A DNA stretch of 42,299 nucleotides from positions 1-42,299 of the forward strand of contig DASTZC010000099.1 of assembly GCA_035764505.1 (NCBI GenBank), in the 5' to 3' direction. The stretch comes from Candidatus Polarisedimenticolia bacterium. GTDB lineage: Bacteria > Acidobacteriota > Polarisedimenticolia > Gp22-AA2 > AA152. The notes beneath the pieces were generated by a model. The model had not been told where the DNA came from. It saw only the letters and a list, made by a program, of their open reading frames with translations, and did no database searches. Both the position numbers and the translations under genes were made by a program. Shown here piece by piece: positions 27,274-35,911 of the stretch (position 1 is the first letter of the stretch; each line of letters starts with the position of its first letter).

Positions 27274-27837
27274 ATGAGATACACAATTTCCGGAGCAGCC
27301 TTCTTGCTTCTCACTCTTCTATCGCTCGGCTGCTCCAGTACTCACAGCAACACGATGTCGGACACGACCGGCGGAACGGGCGGAGGAACACCGCCACCAA
27401 CGGACACCCCTCCCAACGTCGACGGCGTGTGGCGCAGCAGCACCACCGTCACCTCCCGCGACTGCGGCTCACGCGTCCCGTCCTTGTCGGACCCTCGGGT
27501 CGTCAATCTCACCCAATCGGACACGACCCTGAGCGCGCAAATATTCAGCGCTTGCGCGGATCCCATCGCGACGGGCTCGGGGGCCATTACCGGCTCGGAT
27601 GTGTCGTTGGAGTTCACACAGGAACTGCGCGTGTCCGGGAAATGTTCGCTCAGGATCGAGGTGGTCCAGACTGGGACGTTGCAGGATGGCGCTCAGCCTG
27701 TCATCAACGGCACCAGCCGTTCCACCGTTTCGGCCCTCGAGGGCTGCGGGGACTACGGACTGCCTTGCGAGGTGCAGGAGAATCTCCAGATGGAGCGCTG
27801 CCCCCCCGCGAGCTGCACGTTCCCAGGCTGTCCGTGA
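27274..27837 (+). CDS. Cys-rich lipoprotein of unknown function
   Basis: Encodes 187 residues. The N-terminus has a hydrophobic stretch and the lipobox LSLGC (Cys20), followed by a Ser/Thr/Gly/Pro-rich linker to about residue 47. The mature domain begins with VDGVWRSSTTVTS, which resembles the first strand of a small beta-barrel, and contains paired cysteines throughout; the tail ends in several more (CPPASCTFPGC). This pattern suggests a disulfide-stabilised extracytoplasmic domain. I do not recognise the family. GGAG lies 10 nt before ATG. It converges with the S1-domain gene (24-bp gap), so it is probably a single-gene unit. Confidence 0.72.
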   Translation: MRYTISGAAFLLLTLLSLGCSSTHSNTMSDTTGGTGGGTPPPTDTPPNVDGVWRSSTTVTSRDCGSRVPSLSDPRVVNLTQSDTTLSAQIFSACADPIATGSGAITGSDVSLEFTQELRVSGKCSLRIEVVQTGTLQDGAQPVINGTSRSTVSALEGCGDYGLPCEVQENLQMERCPPASCTFPGCP

Positions 27838-27861
27838 TCGGGAGCAAGCCTTACAGGAGTC

Positions 27862-28989
27862 CTAGCTGCTTTTCTTCTTCCCCTCGATTGCCGCCCGGAG
27901 CTTGTCGGCGATTGAGCCGAATCCTTCCGGAGCCGGGCCCGAAGCCTTCTCCGGCTCGACAGCCTCAGGTTCCTCCTCGGCCTGCCGGACCGCCACACCG
28001 ATGCGTCTGCGATCCGGCTCGATGCTCAGGATCTCGACGGCCACCGTGGCTCCGGGAGTAACCGACGCTTTCCATCCGTCCCGTTTTCCGGTGGCGGCAA
28101 ACGTGGAGGCGTGAGCCAGGGCCTCGATGCCGGGCTCGAGCTCCAGGAAGGCGCCGAAATCGGCGATCCGGGTGACCTTTCCCCGCAGCTTCTGGCCCAC
28201 CCGGTATTTCTCCTCCACCGCGGACCATGGGTCGGCCTGCAGCTGTTTCAGGCTCAATGAGATCTTCCCCTTGTCGTCGACACGGAGGACCCTGACGGTA
28301 ATCGGGTCCCCGGGATTGACGACGTCGGTCGGCTTCTCCACTCGCGACCAGCCCATCTCCGACACGTGCAGGAGTCCGTGGACTCCTCCAAGATCGACGA
28401 ACGCGCCGTACGCGACCACCGACGCCACGCGCCCGGACAGGACAGCGCCGGGAATGGCGGCCTGGCGCACCTTCTCGGCCCGCTTCTCCTCCTCCTCCTG
28501 GAGCAGCACCCGGCGGGAGACGACCAGATCTTTGCCGTCTTCCTTGCATTCGGTGATCCGAAACGTATAGGCCAGCCCTTCATGGACCGTGGCATCGGGC
28601 GTGAACTCGGTATCGATCTGGGAGATGGGGCAGAAAGCCCGCTGCCCGCCGATGCGAATCTCGTATCCTCCCTTGATGGCCTTTTCAACTCGTCCCTCCA
28701 CCGGCAAGCCCGCCTGGAATGCCTCGCGCAGGCGCTGCCGCGTGGCGGCCCCCTGGGCCAGCTTGAAGGAGAGCCTCAAACCTCCGGCGACCGAGACGAT
28801 GACCGCCTTGATTCTGTCTCCGACCGCGAGCGGCTCCGCCCGATCCGGATCCACCAGCTCCTCGAGATCGATCGTCGCCTCCCCTTTCCCCCCGATATTG
28901 ACGAACGCCACTTCGGGGCCGATCGCCACGATGGTCCCTTCGACAGTCTCCCCCTCCTGGTGGAATCTGGGCGCCGCGGATTCCTCCAT
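27862..28989 (-). CDS. Four-domain S1 RNA-binding protein
   Basis: Encodes 375 residues from ATG 28989. Four S1/OB domains follow one another: about 14-78, 95-162, 181-250 and 264-336, then an acidic Glu/Pro linker and a Lys-rich end. The third is the most canonical (GAVLSGRVASVVAYGAFVDL, then GLLHVSEMGW). The protein resembles short forms of ribosomal protein S1 and probably binds mRNA or acts in translation. It is shorter than six-domain S1, and another S1 may exist elsewhere. The frame continues upstream to 29334. A well-placed AGGAG points to ATT at 29085, just after the preceding gene's stop, which would add 32 residues; the ATG at 28989 is the conservative choice. Confidence 0.83.
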   Translation of the reverse strand: MEESAAPRFHQEGETVEGTIVAIGPEVAFVNIGGKGEATIDLEELVDPDRAEPLAVGDRIKAVIVSVAGGLRLSFKLAQGAATRQRLREAFQAGLPVEGRVEKAIKGGYEIRIGGQRAFCPISQIDTEFTPDATVHEGLAYTFRITECKEDGKDLVVSRRVLLQEEEEKRAEKVRQAAIPGAVLSGRVASVVAYGAFVDLGGVHGLLHVSEMGWSRVEKPTDVVNPGDPITVRVLRVDDKGKISLSLKQLQADPWSAVEEKYRVGQKLRGKVTRIADFGAFLELEPGIEALAHASTFAATGKRDGWKASVTPGATVAVEILSIEPDRRRIGVAVRQAEEEPEAVEPEKASGPAPEGFGSIADKLRAAIEGKKKSS

Positions 28990-29102
28990 CGCCCGGGCGA
29001 ATTCCTCATCGGCAGGCGAAGTTGGCTCGGCCGGATCGCTCTCGGGCGGGAGTGGAAGGGGTCGGGGTTCGGGGCGGTCTGAAATCGTCTTGTCTCCTCG
29101 GT

Positions 29103-30065
29103 TTACTTCTTCCCGCCGCAGGCCGACTGGGCGGCTGACAGCAGGATGGCATCGGCCTGGTCGTCCGTGATGCTCCCCTCTTCCAGGAGCTGCTCCACCA
29201 CCTGGGATACGGCCGCGACATATTCGCCGTGGTTCTTCCACTTGCCGCCCGAAGCCGGGCCGGCGCAAGGAACCAATTGATCGATGCTGCAACCCCCGGT
29301 GTTCACCGCCGTGCATTGCGGTGTGGCGGCGCAAGCGTCATCGGCATCAGGCACGCCGTCGAAATCCTGGTCTGGTCCGCCGACGCTGATGTTTTCGAAT
29401 TCGGCGCTGCCGGAATTGGTTGCGATAGACGGTGCATTCACGACCTGGAGGTAACCGCCCAGCGCGCTGTTATCGGTGATGCCTTGTTCAAGATTGCTGA
29501 ACTCCAGAGGCGGGCTCTGCAGGCAATTGGCGGAGTAGATGGCGGCGCGCTTTCCATTGCCATTCAGGAAGTAGGTAATCCCCAGCTGAATCGTATCGCC
29601 CGATTGAAAAGTGCGAGGAAAGGCATAAAACGGGAGCGGGCCGCCGAAGGCAACCACTTCATGGCCGTCGGTGTTGACGATGAACGAGCCTTCCCCGCCG
29701 ACGGTCGTCAGGACAAAACCAGCTTCCTTTCTGGGAGAAATGGGGTCTCCGGTCAAGGTCAAACTCATCGTGACCGTGAAGAACTCGTCGTTGCCGAAGC
29801 GATAAGGCGAGACCCCATTGTCGTTCGAGAAGCGCCACACATGACGGTTGGCGAACCCAGTCGCCTTGCTGACGAACTGGTCGTCGAATTCGATGAGGGA
29901 GGGGAAATTGCGCACCACGGTGAGCGTCGAATCGGGGACATCGTTGTATTGGCGAGGGAAATAGAACGCTGAGTTTATCGAGCTGATTTGGGCAAATGTG
30001 TCGCTGGCGGCGATGAGGCTGGCGATCACTGCAATGAGAGCAGCGTGGCGTTTGATAAACGGCAT
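29103..30065 (-). CDS. Secreted protein with Ca-binding loop and WKNHG-type C-terminal domain
   Basis: Encodes 320 residues, with a signal peptide at about 1-26 (ending TFAQ). Residues about 30-225 are beta-rich and unrecognised. DQDFDGVPDADDAC at 232-245 is a thrombospondin type 3-like calcium loop. The final 54 residues start with CAGP and contain GKWKNHGEYVAAV (274-286), two helices and a closing CGGKK. From memory, this WKNHG-x-YV module recurs at the end of unrelated secreted proteins in several environmental phyla; its role is unknown. The S1 gene follows closely on the same strand, although the functions look unrelated. A surface or extracellular location is likely. Confidence 0.75.
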   Translation of the reverse strand: MPFIKRHAALIAVIASLIAASDTFAQISSINSAFYFPRQYNDVPDSTLTVVRNFPSLIEFDDQFVSKATGFANRHVWRFSNDNGVSPYRFGNDEFFTVTMSLTLTGDPISPRKEAGFVLTTVGGEGSFIVNTDGHEVVAFGGPLPFYAFPRTFQSGDTIQLGITYFLNGNGKRAAIYSANCLQSPPLEFSNLEQGITDNSALGGYLQVVNAPSIATNSGSAEFENISVGGPDQDFDGVPDADDACAATPQCTAVNTGGCSIDQLVPCAGPASGGKWKNHGEYVAAVSQVVEQLLEEGSITDDQADAILLSAAQSACGGKK

Positions 30066-30213
30066 GGTGCGTTCTTCCAGGTGAGTTCCGCAAATGGATA
30101 CGACAGTTTGATTGCAGCTGAGATTAGCGGGATTCTAGACGCAAGAGAAGACGGGGATCAAGGGGGTATCCCGAACCCGTGGCACGAACTGGGAGGCAGC
30201 CTGGGCGCCGGGA

Positions 30214-31962
30214 TTATGTTGCTCGTAGCGAACCGAGAGGCGCCGCTTCTCCCGTGGACGGGGTGGCCACCGTGGAATCGGACCTTTCCGATGCGATCCG
30301 TTGGACCGACCAGCAGTAGGCCAACAGCAGAATCGCCGCCAGCAGGATCGGGGCCAGGATGGCGGGACCCGCGAACCGGCTTCGCGTCCATTCATACAGG
30401 TAATCGAGGTCGCGCTTGTCCATGTCGTGGGTGATGAAGAAGATCAGCATGCGGTCCGCGATCATTTCCAGCACCGCGGCAGCCAGAACAAGCCGCGCCC
30501 CCCAGGCTGGAAGCCGGCTCAGGACGCAGCCCGCGTAGCAGAGAACCAGCAAGAAGAGTGGAGACAGCATGTTGGTGGCGTTTCCCTCGTTGTCCACGCG
30601 GCTCAACAGGGCAAAAAAGCACGCGCCCGCCCCCAGCCCCAAACCGGCGAACACCACCGCCCGGCCGGGACGCACCGATCCCGGAAAAGGCGGCGACCAG
30701 CCAAAAAGAAGGAGTGTGAGTCCCACCGCGACAGTCATCCCCCCCAGGAACGTCTGATCGTAGAAACGAAGAACCAGATTCCCCCACGCTCGGAGGTGCT
30801 CCGCAAGCGCCGCGGTGGAGTAGTCCGGCGGGAACGGGGAGTCGTGCAGGAGCTTCTTGACGAGGTACGAGGGGGCGGCCAGGGTCGTGACTACCATCTT
30901 GAGCCGAGTGACCACGCACTCTCCAAACGAGAGCGGAAGGGGCTGTGCCAGCGCCGCGGTCGGAGTGAATGCGGTCCGACCTCCGAAGGATCGGAGGAGC
31001 CAGAGGTACCAGGGTGCCGCGAGGAAGAGTGCGGAAGCACCGGCGCCCAGGAGGAAGGGACGGAGCAGGAGCTTGCGGCGGCGCCATAGAAGCAGGATCT
31101 GATCCGCTCCGACCCAGAGGGAATAGAAGAACATCGAGGGATGGCACATGAAGGCCGCCACCGCGAGGCCGCCGGAGACAGCGCCGCGATGGGCGCTCCT
31201 GGCCGGCTCCGTGTCTTCCCGGGCCAGGAGATAGTAATAGGCCGAGAGGAGCACGAAGAAGGCGCCCACGAACTTCGGCTCGGGAATCGTTGCGGTGCGC
31301 AGGATGGCCGGTGACAGGGGGAGGATCAGGAGCGCGGAAACGGCTGCTCGCCGGCCGAAGAGACGCATGGCGAAGAGGTAAACGACCCAGAAGACCCAGG
31401 CGTTGGGGAGCAGGCAGGCGATCTGGAAGCGGTCGTAAGACTGTCCCAGCAGACTGACGAAGAAGGAGCCGTACAAGCTCATCTCGGGAGTCCGCTTCGC
31501 AAGGTACTCCAGCGGCACGCCTGCCGCATAGGAAGAGAGGGGTTTCTGTCCGAGGTAGGCGAAGGTATTCGGGTAGTAGAGACGCCAGTCGGAAGAAAAC
31601 GCGGTTTGATAGCTCGGCAGGAAGAGCAGCAGGGTCAGCAAGTAGGTCACGAAGAGCGCGAAGCCGACGGCGGCGGGACCACCGGCCGGGATCGGCGCCG
31701 CGCCGCGGCGGCGCGCGCCAAGCCACAGGATCGCGACCGACGCAACATAAAGGACGGAGTTCGTCAAGATGGGCGTGGTTCCGATCCAGGTGGTGGCGAG
31801 CTGGATCGTCGCAATCAGCAGGTAGGAGAGCGCCCAGCCGAGCGGCTGAGCGGTGTCCTCATCCACCAGCTCCCGGCGGACCGAGACGGTCAGATTGCGC
31901 ATCATCAGTCGACCGGGCAGCCAGGTCACCAGGGCGACGAAAGCGAGGAGAAGGAAAGGCAA
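30214..31962 (-). CDS. Polytopic membrane protein, possibly GT-C glycosyltransferase-like
   Basis: Encodes 582 residues, almost all in hydrophobic segments; I count roughly 11-13 membrane helices. An extracytoplasmic loop after about residue 120 contains SSDWRLYYPNTFAYL, which is reminiscent of the first acidic loop of GT39/GT83-type lipid-linked sugar transferases, and ALLSRVDNEGN lies further on. The resemblance is in topology, not in a decisive motif, so the activity is uncertain. The start is TTG at 31962, with GGAG 9 nt upstream; no in-frame ATG fits better. The gene before it on the same strand is not present: it is divergent from the DUF4855 gene. Confidence 0.7.
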   Translation of the reverse strand: MPFLLLAFVALVTWLPGRLMMRNLTVSVRRELVDEDTAQPLGWALSYLLIATIQLATTWIGTTPILTNSVLYVASVAILWLGARRRGAAPIPAGGPAAVGFALFVTYLLTLLLFLPSYQTAFSSDWRLYYPNTFAYLGQKPLSSYAAGVPLEYLAKRTPEMSLYGSFFVSLLGQSYDRFQIACLLPNAWVFWVVYLFAMRLFGRRAAVSALLILPLSPAILRTATIPEPKFVGAFFVLLSAYYYLLAREDTEPARSAHRGAVSGGLAVAAFMCHPSMFFYSLWVGADQILLLWRRRKLLLRPFLLGAGASALFLAAPWYLWLLRSFGGRTAFTPTAALAQPLPLSFGECVVTRLKMVVTTLAAPSYLVKKLLHDSPFPPDYSTAALAEHLRAWGNLVLRFYDQTFLGGMTVAVGLTLLLFGWSPPFPGSVRPGRAVVFAGLGLGAGACFFALLSRVDNEGNATNMLSPLFLLVLCYAGCVLSRLPAWGARLVLAAAVLEMIADRMLIFFITHDMDKRDLDYLYEWTRSRFAGPAILAPILLAAILLLAYCWSVQRIASERSDSTVATPSTGEAAPLGSLRAT

Positions 31963-32156
31963 GAGATGGCTCTCCGAAGCTCGCGTTTGGGGCTGGGTTC
32001 TGGTGACTTGCGCTTCCGGACGGCACTTCCGCCCGGCGCGGAAAGACTTGTTGCATCATACAGCCTTTAGGTCCTTTTCGGGGTCCAGACTCAGTGCGCT
32101 AGACTTCCTCATGTGCCGTTGGTGTGAGCTGTTCGCGTCGGGATCGATGGGGACGA

Positions 32157-33326
32157 ATGCATCGGATGTCTTGCCCCCTGCGTCGCCAGATTCCATCCTT
32201 CCCGTGGGTTTTTCTCTGGTTGCTGGTCTGCATGATCCTGCAACCGGCCTGCGCGACGGCTCCGGACTCGATCACCGGCGTCGATGCGACAACAGCGTCC
32301 GTCCCTCCGTCGCGCTCCACCCTGCCCCTCTCAAGCTTCGATGCGGCAGGCCCTTCCGATATGGTCCTCATCTATCAAGGCGGCACCGACCGCCTGGCCT
32401 GGACGCCCGAGCAGCTCGCCCCGTACGTCAGCGCTCATGCTTCGGATGGAGGCGAGCGCTGGCTGTTCGACGGCTTTCTTTTCATCGAATACCGCGACAA
32501 CCGCGGACACGCTTACGCCCATGGCTACTCTCTCGAGCCCGCACGAAAAGAGGACTGGCTCTGGCTGATCGAGCGCAACTTCGCGCCCCACGGCGGCGTG
32601 CCGGCTCTCGACCAGGCGCTCGACTCCACCATCCGCCGGCTCGGCACGCCGGAGCGGCCGCGCCAGGTGGTTCTCACGCTTCCCGAACCCATCCCGGAGT
32701 CGACCCATTGGGGCTCGCTGGAAGGACGCCCCCTGGATTTCAGAAATCCCAAGGATCGCGTTGCCGCCTGCCGCTGGCATATCGAGACGGCGCTCGCGAA
32801 GTGGGACTCCCTTCACCCCAAGCACCTCGAGATGGCGGGCTTCTACTGGGTCGCCGAGGACGACAAGCAGGACGCAACCATCCTGCCGCTGGTGGCGGAA
32901 ATCATTCATGCGCACGGTCTCCGCTTTTTCTGGATTCCTTACTGGCGCGCGGGAGGTGCTCAGGACTGGTCCAGGCTCGGATTCGACGCCGCCTACCAGC
33001 AGCCGAACCACTTCTTTCATCCGGAGGTGAAAGACGAGCGGCTCGAAGACGCCTGCGCTTTCGCGCGCAGTCACCACATGGGCCTGGAATTCGAATGCGA
33101 CAGCCGGGCCTGCAAGTCCCCCGAGCTGTTCCGGCCGCGTCTTTACAGCTACCTGCGAGCTTTCGAGATGAGCGGCGTCCGCGACGAGGCCGCCATCGCC
33201 TACTACGAAGGCGGAGGAGCGCTCCTGGAGATGTTCAAGTCACCCGACGCAAAATGCCGCGCCGACTATCAGGCGATCGCTGATTGGGTGATGGCGCGCC
33301 ACTCGAGAGTCATGCCGGTGAAGTGA
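32157..33326 (+). CDS. DUF4855-like exported protein
   Basis: Encodes 389 residues. A hydrophobic N-terminal segment (about 14-30) ends in ILQPAC, a possible but imperfect lipobox. The mature part matches what I know of DUF4855: an opening MVLIYQGG, the segment LAPYVSA, WLFDGFLFIEYRD, a Trp-rich helix EDWLWLIERNF, then alpha/beta units with MAGFYWVAEDDKQD and FFWIPYWRAGG near 260. The fold resembles glycosidase-like TIM barrels, but the activity is unknown. A second ATG at 32166 and an upstream GTG at 32124 are alternative starts; none has an ideal Shine-Dalgarno. It converges with the Cys-tail gene at 33369. Confidence 0.75.
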   Translation: MHRMSCPLRRQIPSFPWVFLWLLVCMILQPACATAPDSITGVDATTASVPPSRSTLPLSSFDAAGPSDMVLIYQGGTDRLAWTPEQLAPYVSAHASDGGERWLFDGFLFIEYRDNRGHAYAHGYSLEPARKEDWLWLIERNFAPHGGVPALDQALDSTIRRLGTPERPRQVVLTLPEPIPESTHWGSLEGRPLDFRNPKDRVAACRWHIETALAKWDSLHPKHLEMAGFYWVAEDDKQDATILPLVAEIIHAHGLRFFWIPYWRAGGAQDWSRLGFDAAYQQPNHFFHPEVKDERLEDACAFARSHHMGLEFECDSRACKSPELFRPRLYSYLRAFEMSGVRDEAAIAYYEGGGALLEMFKSPDAKCRADYQAIADWVMARHSRVMPVK

Positions 33327-33368
33327 GGCAACAAGGTGCAACGACTTCGCGGGACAAAGGTACCTTGG

Positions 33369-33842
33369 CTAGGGAGTTGGCTCGCTGGCGCTGGCATGCT
33401 GCTGGTCGGCATGGTTTCGGCCGCAGGATTGACCGCACGCCTGGTGGTCGGCGCCCGGCAAGCTGAGGCAGCAGGCACGGCACTCCGGGACCGAAGTAAG
33501 CGCCATGCAAGCTTCGAATCCTGGCGGAGGGGAATTGAGCTTTTCCAACAGGCCGTTGGCCACGGCAAATGCGAAATCGGATTTGCCTTCCTTGGTCAGC
33601 GGATCATTCACCGAGCCTTTCAAATTGAGCCCGGCCTGCTTCAACATCTTCACCGCCTCCTCGGCGGTGAGAGAGGAATACTTGGACGGATTGTCGGATG
33701 ACAGCTTGATGACCTTGAGGGCGAACTCACCGACGGTGATTCGGCTCGAGGGTGGAGGATCCGGGTTCTTCACCGGCGCGGCGGAGACGGTCATGACCAA
33801 AACTGCGAGCAACATGGGGAGAAAATATCGGACGCGGGACAT
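33369..33842 (-). CDS. Small exported protein with Cys-rich tail
   Basis: Encodes 157 residues, with a signal peptide at 1-22 (ending SAAP). The middle part is helical and acidic-basic, with TVGEFALKVIKL, LTAEEAVKMLKQAGL and SVNDPLTKEG, a pattern I have seen in small secreted proteins of Acidobacteriota-like genomes. The tail (about 107-140) has a compact set of cysteines in C-x9-C-x2-CC-x9-C-x3-C spacing, which suggests a disulfide-bonded knot. The final 20 residues are low complexity. GGAGG lies 6 nt before ATG 33842. The function is unknown. It is not part of an evident operon. Confidence 0.72.
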   Translation of the reverse strand: MSRVRYFLPMLLAVLVMTVSAAPVKNPDPPPSSRITVGEFALKVIKLSSDNPSKYSSLTAEEAVKMLKQAGLNLKGSVNDPLTKEGKSDFAFAVANGLLEKLNSPPPGFEACMALTSVPECRACCLSLPGADHQACGQSCGRNHADQQHASASEPTP

Positions 33843-33891
33843 CCAAGCCCTCCGTGGAGAAATCGACTGTCTCCTTCTTTCAGGTAATCAC

Positions 33892-33921
33892 CAGATACGC
33901 TCAAAAGATCGCTCGTGTCAA
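33892..33921 (-). promoter_or_regulatory. Candidate promoter for the Cys-tail protein
   Basis: Read on the minus strand, a perfect TTGACA (33921-33916) is followed after 18 bp by TATCTG (33897-33892), about 50 bp before the ATG at 33842. The -10 is weak. Confidence 0.4.
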
Positions 33922-34076
33922 GGGGAATCTAGCAGGAATCTGCGGTCTTGAATGTACCGTATAATCCTGATCCACCCTTGTCGAGTCTCAAGGTACCCCA
34001 TGCATCACACCCGCCTCGCGTTCCTCGAACCTTCAAATCGTCGCTCCCCCACGCCCTGAAGAGTTGCAGGTCGAAT

Positions 34077-34346
34077 CTACTGACCCTCCTGCCAGACACG
34101 AGTCTGATTTCCTAGGGAAATCGGTGGTGCCGCGCTTCTCGCTTCGAGCGGCGCCCGGGCATTAGAGGGGCCGACGACGACCGGAAGCTGGAGGTCGCTT
34201 TTCGCCGGGTCGATCGTCAGGTGCGTCCCAGGAAGCGGGCGTAATGTGTACCCGTGGTCGGTCGACAAGATGACCAGGCCGATCCGGTCTCCGTGAGGAA
34301 GTACTTGTATTGTGGACCTTATCGATACTTCCTCGCAAATTGTCAT
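34077..34346 (-). pseudogene. C-terminal remnant of an Xaa-Pro dipeptidyl-peptidase/CocE-like hydrolase
   Basis: An 89-codon frame contains, at codons 13-58 (34310-34173), the sequence features of the PepX_C beta-sandwich end: LPHGDRIGLVILSTDHGYT, then LRPLPGTHLTIDP and LQLPVV. Intact enzymes carry this after a 400-residue or longer alpha/beta-hydrolase and lid; none of that is present upstream. The first dozen and last thirty codons do not match the family. No Shine-Dalgarno is apparent before the ATG. I read this as the relic of a deleted gene, not a functional small protein. Confidence 0.68.
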
Positions 34347-34581
34347 ACTCGAGCTGAGGGCTCCCCGAACCGCTCTCTGACTTTACCTCATTCCTGCACC
34401 AGCCCACCGTGCCACCCTCTCCCTTTCAGCTTGGCCCGCCATTCGGTGGAAAGTCGAACGGCGGTCATTGACCGGGTGTCGCCTCCAGATTCGACTCGGA
34501 CTAGTATCGGTGCATTCCAACCAACTCCGCCGCCGAACACCTGGAGACGGACGGAGCCCTCGCTACAAGGAGTAGCAAGCC

Positions 34582-35853
34582 ATGCGAAGTCATTTCACCA
34601 AGGGAATGTTGGGAGGAGCGGTGGCCGCGCTGGCGCTGACAGTGACCGTGGGCGCCCCGGGAACGCTGGTCATTCAGTACACGGGCACCGGAACCGACCA
34701 CCTGGGAGCCGCCGTGGCCTTCGGCGACGTGAACGGTGACGGGACACCCGACATCATCGTGGGCGCCGACGGAGCGAGCTACGTGGACGTTTACGACGGT
34801 GCGAGCCCGGCAACGCGTCTGTACCACTTCACCGGAACGGTCGGTGACGCCTTCGGCTCGACGGTGGAGACGGGCGACGTCAACGGCGACGGCAAGGCCG
34901 ACGTGCTGGTCGGCGCTTATTCCTGGGACGGTCCGGCGGGCGTGGACCAGGGATACGTGCGCGCATTCGACGGTGCGACGGGTGCTCAGCTCTTCGAGCT
35001 GCAAGGCGATCGCACGACCGACACGTTTGGCGCATCGATCGCGGTGGCGGACATCAATGGGGACGGCAAGGGCGAGATCCTGGTCGGGGCGCCCTTCGCG
35101 GAGCTGCGCGGGACCAACGCGAACATGGGTTACGTCAAGCTGTTCGACGGGGCCACTCAAGCCCAGCTTTTCCGCTGGGACGGACCGGGACGCTTCGACG
35201 AGATGGGCCGGGGCGTGGCGTTCGGCGACGTGAATGGCGACGGAACCAAGGACATCGTCCTGGGAGCCGGCAGCGGCACCGGGACGGACTATGGAGGGTT
35301 CGTCTGGGTGTTCGACGGGACGAACTACTCCAACCGCCTGTACAGCTTCACGGACGGCAAGTCGCACGTGAAACCGGAGCAGAATTTCGGGTTCGCCGTG
35401 GCGGCGGCCGACGTCAACGGCGACGGCAAGGCCGATATCATCTGCGGAGCGTATCGGGGCCAGACCGGGCCGCTGCGCACCGACCCGACGACCGGCTACG
35501 TGCGGGTGTTCAACGGCGCCGACGGATCACTCCTCTATCAGCTGAACGGGGAGGCGTCGGGCGAGGAGTTCGGCCGGTTCCTGGATGCGGGGGACCTGAC
35601 CGGCGACGGGCTGGCGGACCTCGGCGTCGGGGCCCGGTGGGCCGCCCTCGGCGGGTACGTGAAAGTGTTCGACGGGCCGACGGGCGCGGTGCTCGACCGG
35701 AAACAAGCCGACGCGGATTTCGAGTGGCTCGGCAGCTCGGTGGCCATCACGAGCGGCGGAGCCGGCGGCATGCGCCGCCTCGCATCGGGTGCCTATGAGG
35801 GCGACTCCCGGTCGCCGAACCCCGGAGGCTACGTTCGCGTCTGGCAGTACTGA
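34582..35853 (+). CDS. Exported FG-GAP repeat (integrin-alpha-like) propeller protein
   Basis: Encodes 423 residues, with a signal peptide at about 1-25. Six calcium-loop motifs of the DxNGDGxxD type mark the FG-GAP repeats: DVNGDGTPD, DVNGDGKAD, DINGDGKGE, DVNGDGTKD, DVNGDGKAD and DLTGDGLAD. A seventh unit near the C-terminus is degenerate. This predicts a seven-bladed calcium-stabilised propeller. Such proteins are extracellular or outer-surface and mediate adhesion or binding; no enzyme domain or sorting signal is attached. AAGGAG lies 9 nt before ATG 34582. A small membrane protein gene follows after 58 bp on the same strand. Confidence 0.9.
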   Translation: MRSHFTKGMLGGAVAALALTVTVGAPGTLVIQYTGTGTDHLGAAVAFGDVNGDGTPDIIVGADGASYVDVYDGASPATRLYHFTGTVGDAFGSTVETGDVNGDGKADVLVGAYSWDGPAGVDQGYVRAFDGATGAQLFELQGDRTTDTFGASIAVADINGDGKGEILVGAPFAELRGTNANMGYVKLFDGATQAQLFRWDGPGRFDEMGRGVAFGDVNGDGTKDIVLGAGSGTGTDYGGFVWVFDGTNYSNRLYSFTDGKSHVKPEQNFGFAVAAADVNGDGKADIICGAYRGQTGPLRTDPTTGYVRVFNGADGSLLYQLNGEASGEEFGRFLDAGDLTGDGLADLGVGARWAALGGYVKVFDGPTGAVLDRKQADADFEWLGSSVAITSGGAGGMRRLASGAYEGDSRSPNPGGYVRVWQY

Positions 35854-35911
35854 GTGGCGGGTCGGGGCTTACACAAGTCGGCGCGTTAATCGACCGAAAG
35901 GAGTTTCATCT

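Larger units (their letters stand above)
33843..34581. other. Long intergenic stretch holding a gene remnant
   Basis: This 739-bp gap separates divergent genes. It contains a candidate promoter for the Cys-tail gene (33892-33921, minus strand), the peptidase remnant at 34077-34346, and otherwise no frame with coding character. TATAAT at 33960-33965 on the + strand has no matching -35. Confidence 0.5.

Noticed and set aside
29107-29334. Upstream extension of the S1 frame
   Set aside because: It lies inside the coding region of the calcium-loop protein and is Arg/Gly-rich without domain character.
33960-33965. TATAAT on the + strand as a promoter
   Set aside because: There is no -35-like box at suitable distance, and the next + strand gene starts over 600 bp away.
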